From positions 31,312,794 through 31,376,793 of the forward strand of contig OZ038450.1 of NCBI GenBank assembly GCA_964036195.1: a DNA stretch of 64,000 bases, read 5' to 3'. The notes beneath the pieces were generated by a model, which worked only from the letters and a program-made list of their open reading frames with translations, did no database searches and was not told the DNA's origin. The translations under genes were made by a program, and so were the position numbers. Source of the stretch: Sphaerolaimus hirsutus. Its lineage: Eukaryota; Nematoda; Chromadorea; Monhysterida; Sphaerolaimidae. The stretch's first letter is position 1, and each line of letters starts with the position of its first letter. This document shows positions 58,401 through 64,000 of this stretch, piece after piece.

Positions 58401-58876
58401 CTGTGATTTTGGGGGAGTTTTGGCCTCTTGCCAATTTTTGGGTTTAATTGTGTGGCTGCATACTGATTTGCATGTGCAAATGTGGGAACTGGGGAATACT
58501 GTATTAGCATTTGGGTGGATTAATCGAGTTCTTCCCGCACATCAGGGGGCAGTCCCAGACCCCGTAAAGTGCCGTGCTACATGTCAAATGTCGTGCAAAG
58601 TGTCAAAAGTCATGGAAAATGCCCGATAAAATGGCAAACGTTTGCCATTTTACCGGGCATTTTCCATGACTTTTGACACTTTGCATGACATTTTACAGGG
58701 TATGGGACTGGCACAAGCGCCAAGCACCAGTGGCACCAAAGAAAAATAGCGTCGAGCGCCAGGGCGCTTTTTGATTTGACGCTATTGCCAGGCGCTTTTG
58801 TTCCAGGCCCATGGACAAATAGCGCCAAGCGCCACTGCGCTTTTTGAACCCTTAAGTTGAACACTTGAATTTTCAG
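58401..58876. other. Spacer with a complete introner unit
   Basis: 58547-58714 is a near-perfect palindrome of family 1 (CAGTCCCAGACCCCGTAAAG … TTTTACAGGGTATGGGACTG). 58720-58850 has AGCGCCAAGCGCCA steps. No exon of the MMP gene was recognised here. Confidence 0.6.
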
Positions 58877-61650
58877 AAAGTACCTAAAAACCCAGTAATA
58901 TACACACCCGTAGCGGGAATTCCGGCAAATGTCTGCAATCGCTGCAACGCGTGGCGTACAGAAGTTTCCGATCTCAACGCTGATTGGCCATCAGGAGAAG
59001 GCTCCAAGTACCCGAATTTTACCAAGTATTCCGTCTGTGTTTTGGGTAATTTTGAGCATATTGAGTATTGCCATTTTTTAAATTATATAAACACCTTCCC
59101 GGTCACGTCCGGCACCCATTTTTTGATTTTACTTCATACATCCTATCCCCAGTTCTAGGGTGCCCCAGAGGCTGAAACTTGGGGGAGATATTGGCGCAAC
59201 CCCCCTCTACCTCGCATGAATTGGGGGGGTCGCGACAATCCCTCTCAGGGGGGGTCGCACTAAGTGCAACATTTTTTTTTGGCTTTTTTGGTGTCCCACA
59301 GCAGGTCCGGCACCCGCTGATTTCTGAGCTGTGATAGCGGTATAAATCTCAAATTTTGGGGATGTGTTACCAACACCACTCCCCTACTATACACTATTCA
59401 ATAATGTGAGATTAAGGTGAAAAATTTCTCAAAAATTCGCTTCTTCTCCAAAAAAACACAACTCCCCAATAGATGGATGACAAAAAATTCACTTTTTGAA
59501 ACTTTTTTATTAGACACTTGAAGAGATGGTTTACAATACTTTAAAGGGAAGGGTTTGATGTTAAAAGTTATGTAAGGCAGCGTTTACACGGATTTTTGGG
59601 TGACGACAAAAAACAAAAATGACACTTTAAAAAGTTTCATAAGTTGATTGTTAAGTTCCATATTTTCGAGAAAAGGTGGTTGAGTATATGTAGTACTGAG
59701 GGGTATATGCATGTGAAATTTCATTCATATTGTCTTGGTCGTTAAAGAGTGATAGACCACTGCATTTTTTTGTTGTCGCCGGAAGTTGTTTCTGATTCCG
59801 ACAAAATTCCGACAAATCGAGAACATTTGATTTTGAGTGTGACGAACAGCAAATTCATTGCTGTGATCGTCACGCACATATTGTAGAAACACAGAAAAAT
59901 GGCTAAAAGTCGTCACAAGCTGTGAACGTGTTTTTTCAGTGATGACAATGTGTCTTTTATCTGAAACATCACAGCAAAATATTTTGTGAGTGTGTGATAG
60001 GTGGAATGTGAATTTTTCACTAGTTTATATAGATATAAATATATTATAAGGGTTGGCTGACGTTTTTTTAAAATGTTTTTTATTTAAAAGAATGTTGTTT
60101 TCAAAAAAAACATGATGTCCAAAATGTTTTTAACATTGGCCAACATTTTTAGTACTAAGCACTAGGTATTTTGCATTATTTTTCTGTGTGCAAGCACGCA
60201 ATTTCACACACAAATTGACATTGGTAGCTGTTTTCATTGGTTTTGTGGCATTTTTTGTATCAAAGCATCCATTTCTATATGCTACCATTAGGGTGTCAAA
60301 AATTTTTTTTACGGAAAACGGAAACGGAAAAAAAATTTCAGCGGCCGGAAAACGGAAAAAAATTTGCACTTGGCGGAAAACGGAAACGGAAAATGAAAAA
60401 AAATTTCAGCGGTCGGAAAACGGAAAAAGAGGCCGGAAAAACAGAAACGGAAAAATCTAATTTGCACGGAAATGGAAGAACTTGCTGAAATTTTGCTGGA
60501 AAACGGATCAAATTAGCTGAAATTTTGATGGAAGTGGAAAAAATTTGCAGTCATTTTGCTGGAAATGGAAAAAAAATTTACATCATTGACAATCTGCATG
60601 AATTTTTACCAGTTTGGCTGATCAGAAAAAAGAAAGTTAAGCCACAAAAAAGTAAAATGAGGCGGAAAATGGAAAAAAGGCGGAAAAACTGAAATTTGAG
60701 GCAGAAAACAGAAAAAAGGTGGAAAAACTGAAAATTTAGCTGGAAAACGGAAAATTAGTCAGAAAAAATGGAAAAAAAAGTTGCTGGAAAACGGAAAAAA
60801 AATTCAGCAGCCGGAAAACGGAATGGAAAACGCAAAAAAATTTGCCTGCGGAAAACGGAAACGGAAATTTAACACCCTAGCTACCATGGGTTAATAAGCC
60901 GTCATGTTGCTGTAGTATATAATATTCAGGTAGAGTGCTTACATGTACCTCCACAGTGTGTAAGATCACTAGAGTAACAACTCTCTTTTATAACCTTGTT
61001 TGATCACTATTCCATGCCAAACTTCACCTGAAGTCACGAACATTCGACTATAAGGCGATATATGAACATGTCGACAAAAAATGGATATTTTTGACACGAA
61101 GCACCACTATAACGCTCTCCTATGGCTCCACAGCCATTATATGGTCATATTTAACATCACAAAGTACTGCCAGTTGTCTAAAGTACCTATATATGCGGAC
61201 CCATAACCATATCTGGGAGCTTTTAAAAAAACAAGGAGTTAAAAAACACGTTTTTTTCCAACCCTAATTATGACCCCCCTCCAATAAGCGATCCAACCAA
61301 TGGTGAGACCCCTTTGTGCATGTAGTGTGAGTTTAATGCGACCCTCTGTAATAGTGTGACCCCCAGAGAAAAACATAAGGCACGGTTTTTTTGGGTGACG
61401 ACAAAAAAAACAAAAATTACACTTCAAAAAGTTTCATAAGTCGAGTGTAAAGTTCCATATTTTTGAGAAAAAGTGGTCGCATATATATAGTACATAGGAT
61501 GTATCCACAGTGGATTGGGGCCTCTTTCCTCGAATCTCAACGCATTCTCAGCACACAGTGCCCCACCCCAAATACAGGTTGGCCCAAATGCATGTCAACG
61601 GTTCTGTTGCTTACGTTGGCATGTTTTGTTTTGCTTTTTGGGTTTTCTGA
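58877..61650 (+). CDS. Two candidate exons of an unknown gene
   Basis: Exon 58877-59045 follows TTTTCAG and reads PVAGIPANVCNRCNAWRTEV … PNFTKYSVCVL with donor G|GTAATT. It joins in phase to 61511-61650 (after TATCCACAG; WGLFPRISTHSQHTVPHPK … VAYVGMFCFAFWVF, TGA). The first exon has a CNRC pair and looks real; the second is less certain because another frame is also open. Nothing upstream on this strand was found. The 2.4-kb intron contains nested MITEs. Confidence 0.33.
60048..61266. mobile_element. TAGGGTTGG-family element carrying a nested element
   Basis: Left end AAGGGTTGGCTGACG, right end CCAACCCTAA; its body matches 29020-29724 (for example ACAAATTGACATTGGT and CCTCCACAGTGTGTAA). It is interrupted at 60289-60879. 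Confidence 0.75.
60289..60879. mobile_element. TAGGGTGTCAA-ended element filled with GGAAAACGGA steps
   Basis: Ends TAGGGTGTCAAAAATTTT and AAATTTAACACCCTA, flanked by a perfect 8-bp duplication GCTACCAT (60281-60288 and 60880-60887). The uninterrupted sequence at about 29269 in the related element shows the single GCTACCAT expected of an empty site. Confidence 0.93.
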
Positions 61651-61737
61651 AATGGCCATTCGTATACATGGTGGCCCATACTTTTGTATTCAAAACAATT
61701 TTGTCGAATTCTAATTCGAAGTCAATCTAGTTGTTAT

Positions 61738-62288
61738 TAGGGTTCAAACGGGTCCAGTTTTTCGGGCCGGGACCGCGACTGGGACCAGAAATTTTTCTTA
61801 TTGGGACCGGGACTGGCAGATCGTACCAAGACCGGGACCGGGAGTGGCATTTATTTTTTATCGGGACCGGGACTGGGGTGTCGGGCTGGGACCAGGACCG
61901 GTACCGCCTCAGTCCCAGAATTTTGCCAAACCATCTACTGGGACCGGGACTGGGGTAGCGGGACCAGAATAATAGGCCCTTGAAGTGATAAAATAGGCCT
62001 TCAAAATCATAATAGAGCCCCTGAAATGATGATTTTATGAAAAAACGTTGTTTATTCAGTGTAAAACAACGTTTTTTTATCCCTTATCGGGACCACTACA
62101 AAATTCAAGGGACCGGGACCGGGACTGGCGGATCGTACCGGGACTGGGACCGGGACTGACATTTATTTTTTCGGGACCGGGACTGGGGGACCGGGACCGG
62201 GACTGGGACTGGAACTGGGACCGGTACCACCTCAGTCCTGGAATTTTGCTGAACCATCTACCGGGACCGTGGTCCCGTTTGAACCCTA
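61738..62288. mobile_element. TAGGGTTC-ended element filled with GGGACC repeats
   Basis: Ends TAGGGTTCAAACGGGTCC and GGTCCCGTTTGAACCCTA. The interior matches 10350-11243. No duplication is visible because another element abuts its right end at 62293. Confidence 0.8.
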
Positions 62289-62292
62289 GTTG

Positions 62293-63157
62293 TAGGGTGT
62301 CAAATTTCCGTTTCCGTTTTCCATTTCTGCCTTTCCGCAGGAAAATTTTTTACCTTTCCATTTTCCTGCAGCTGAAATTTTTTTACCTTTCCGTTTTCCG
62401 GCAGCCAAAAAATTTTTACCTTTCCGTTTTCCTTCAGCTGAAAATTTTTTACGTTTCCGTTTTTCCGGCCCATTTTTCCATTTTCCAGTTGAAAAATTTT
62501 TACCTTTCCGTTTCCATTTTTCCTGGCCATTTTTCCATTTTCTGGCTCGATTTTCAGTTTTCTGGCATTTTTCCATTATTTTTCCAATCTGTATTGATCG
62601 TTTTCCACTATGGTGTTTTTTTCTACCAGGTTCTTGTGTCGTTCATAATTTTTATCTGTATCCAAATCTGTAAAAAACACAAAGTAATGTTGGACACATA
62701 CTTTGCAGTCCGCTGAGTATACTTTTTACTGTTCAGTTACATCAAAGTTCACTTTTGCTAAATTCTTATTGTTGTTGTAGTGTGTTTTTGCTACCTTTTG
62801 ATGATATTTTGTTGGTTCAGTAAAGCTTGAACTACAAGTGAAGTTACTGGCATGATCCATAGTTGCAGAATGTACAGCTACCACAATCAAAGCCAAACAG
62901 GCAAACCTGCATGCAAATTTGTCCATTTCTGTGCAAATTTCACTTTATTTTTTCCGTTTCCGTGAAAATTTCGCTTTCCTTTTCCGTTTTCTGGCATTTC
63001 ATTTATCCGTTTTCCGTTTTCTGACCAATAAATTTTTCTAAACCGTTTTCCGTTTTCCGCTGAGTGAAATTTTTTTACCTTTCCGTTTTCCGTAAAGTGA
63101 AAAAAATTTTACCTTTCCGTTTTCCGTTTTCCATAAAACAATTTTTTTGACACCCTA
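62293..63157. mobile_element. TAGGGTGTCAA-ended element carrying a foreign segment with an ORF
   Basis: Ends TAGGGTGTCAAATTTCCG and TTTTTTGACACCCTA, with TCCGTTTTCCG repeats at both sides. Between about 62600 and 62935 is non-repeat sequence containing the signal-peptide frame 62726-62926. No target duplication is seen. Confidence 0.75.
62726..62926 (-). CDS. Secreted-peptide frame (66 codons) inside a MITE
   Basis: Starts MDKFACRFACLALIVVAVHS, a classic signal peptide, then a polar part with one more cysteine (NFTCSSSFTEPTKYHQK). After KYHQK comes AAG|GTAGCA, a good donor, so it may be a first exon caught by the transposon. Function unknown. It might be the missing signal-peptide exon of the metalloproteinase, but the intervening exons are not found. 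Confidence 0.4.
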   Translation of the reverse strand: MDKFACRFACLALIVVAVHSATMDHASNFTCSSSFTEPTKYHQKVAKTHYNNNKNLAKVNFDVTEQ

Positions 63158-64000
63158 GTCAGGCTGAACAAAACAGCTGCCTGGTTTGATTCAGTGCAAA
63201 TTTAGCACATCTGCTGTGTGAAGATGCAATGGATGTGTAATAACAATGGAAACAGAGCATACGTGTGTATGTAGTATGATAGAAATGTGTTTGCAAATTT
63301 ATCGGAATAATAATTCCCCCCTTGAATAATTCCTCCCTCAAAATTGTCTGATGAAAAAATAATTCCCCAGGGGAACTACTCAAGTAAATCCGGTAGAATG
63401 GTGCCATTCTATTAGAATAAATAAAACAGTCAAAAATGGGTACTGTATTGGCTTGTTTTTAACCCGGGGCTGTATTTTGTTACAATGCTCTTACAGTGGG
63501 ACTCAATTTGAACATGATACACAATTCAAGCATGATATTGTACTATTTCATAAGGTATCCTAAATTATAAAATAAGCACTAGGTATTTTGCAAACTTTTT
63601 GTGCGCAAGCGTGCAATTTCACACACAAATTGACATTGGTGGATGTTTTTATTGATTTTGTGGCATATTTAGTATCAAAGCAGGGGTTTAGTAGGGGGGT
63701 TGGGGGGGGGTTACCCCCCCCCAAATTCGCCAGCTATCTATCTTTCCCAGAGGCCTGCTCAGCTACCTATCTATCCCAGAGGGAAAATTTTCAGCTATCT
63801 ATCCCCAAATCATCAAAATTTTGCCCCAATTTTTGCTCAAAATCAATAATTTTCATACCATTTTATAGTTTTTTACCTTTAAAATTCTAATTCATGTTCC
63901 TTATTGCTCATTTTCAGCTATTTTTTGTACTATATGTACTTATATACCTATTTTAGCTGTTTTTCACCTACTTTCAGCATTTTTTCCCCTTTTCTTCCTT
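63158..64000. other. Right window end: fragments of several MITEs
   Basis: 63315-63400 has CCCC/TGAATAATTCC steps of the CGAATAA family. 63560-63680 matches part of the TAGGGTTGG family. From 63685 a CAGGGGTTTAGTAG-type start with CTATCTATC tracts (CAGGGRTCTCC family) runs off the window. No gene. Confidence 0.6.

Noticed and set aside
1..64000. CRISPR arrays, rRNA genes, bacterial operons, prophage
   Set aside because: The repeats are palindromic MITEs without spacers, genes are intron-bearing, and no bacterial gene was recognised.

Overview
ORGANISM. The window is nuclear DNA of an invertebrate animal. The signs are many short exons with GT-AG junctions, metazoan gene families (ELP2, TIM10, a tetraspanin-like protein, a matrix metalloproteinase, a Ly6/uPAR-type GPI protein) and introns packed with short non-autonomous transposons. 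I cannot name the species from sequence alone. No operons, ribosome-binding sites, rRNA genes or CRISPR arrays are present. Most open frames longer than 60 codons are chance frames inside G/C-run or GGGATC repeats; the real genes were recovered by joining exons at splice sites whose phases agree.

LAYOUT. 127-12011 (+): ELP2, 5' exons outside the window, 17 exons. 13391-13704 (+): small unknown gene. 14069-15186 (-): TIM10, divergent from a tetraspanin-like gene at 15469-18724 (+). 19695-43556 (+): a 247-residue coiled-coil protein in five exons whose first intron is 21.7 kb, because it holds a 21.0-kb LTR-flanked element (20375-41376). 44514-45782 (+): small multi-pass membrane protein. 46445-46967 (+): putative membrane protein exons. 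47789-51019 (+): uncharacterised multi-exon gene. 52784-58400 (-): C-terminally anchored matrix metalloproteinase, 5' end not found. 58877-61650 (+): two candidate exons. The rest of the right end is nested transposons.

THE LTR ELEMENT. Two 1,094-bp direct repeats differ at one position that I could find. They are bounded by a 5-bp target duplication (GGGAC). The element sits inside a TIR element whose own 8-bp duplication (CCTGTGCA) lies at 20000-20007 and 41436-41443, on either side of the 21 kb. Two bases after the left LTR is an antisense copy of a whole tRNA-Lys(CTT), starting with TGG where a primer-binding site belongs. I found no gag, protease, reverse transcriptase or integrase. The interior instead carries an intron-containing Ly6/uPAR-type gene (minus strand), a UPF1/MOV10-type superfamily-1 helicase gene with all main motifs (plus strand), other coding-like fragments, and a 1.5-kb run of six similar hairpins. 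This is the strongest candidate for something undescribed.

INTRONERS AND MITEs. A second theme is a family of near-palindromic units with ends GTGCCAGTCCCAGACCCTG and CAGGGTCTGGGACTGCCCCAG. In at least three places the unit is itself the intron, from donor GTG to acceptor AG. Being palindromic, it offers splice signals on both strands. A tandem array of about eight to nine units fills a metalloproteinase intron. A second family (GTGCCAATTCC...GGAATTGGCMCCAG) behaves the same way. A third theme is several hAT-like MITE families with verifiable 8-bp duplications: CAGGGACGTATCC ends, CAGGGGTCTCC ends, and three TAGGGT-ended families each filled with a different simple sequence.
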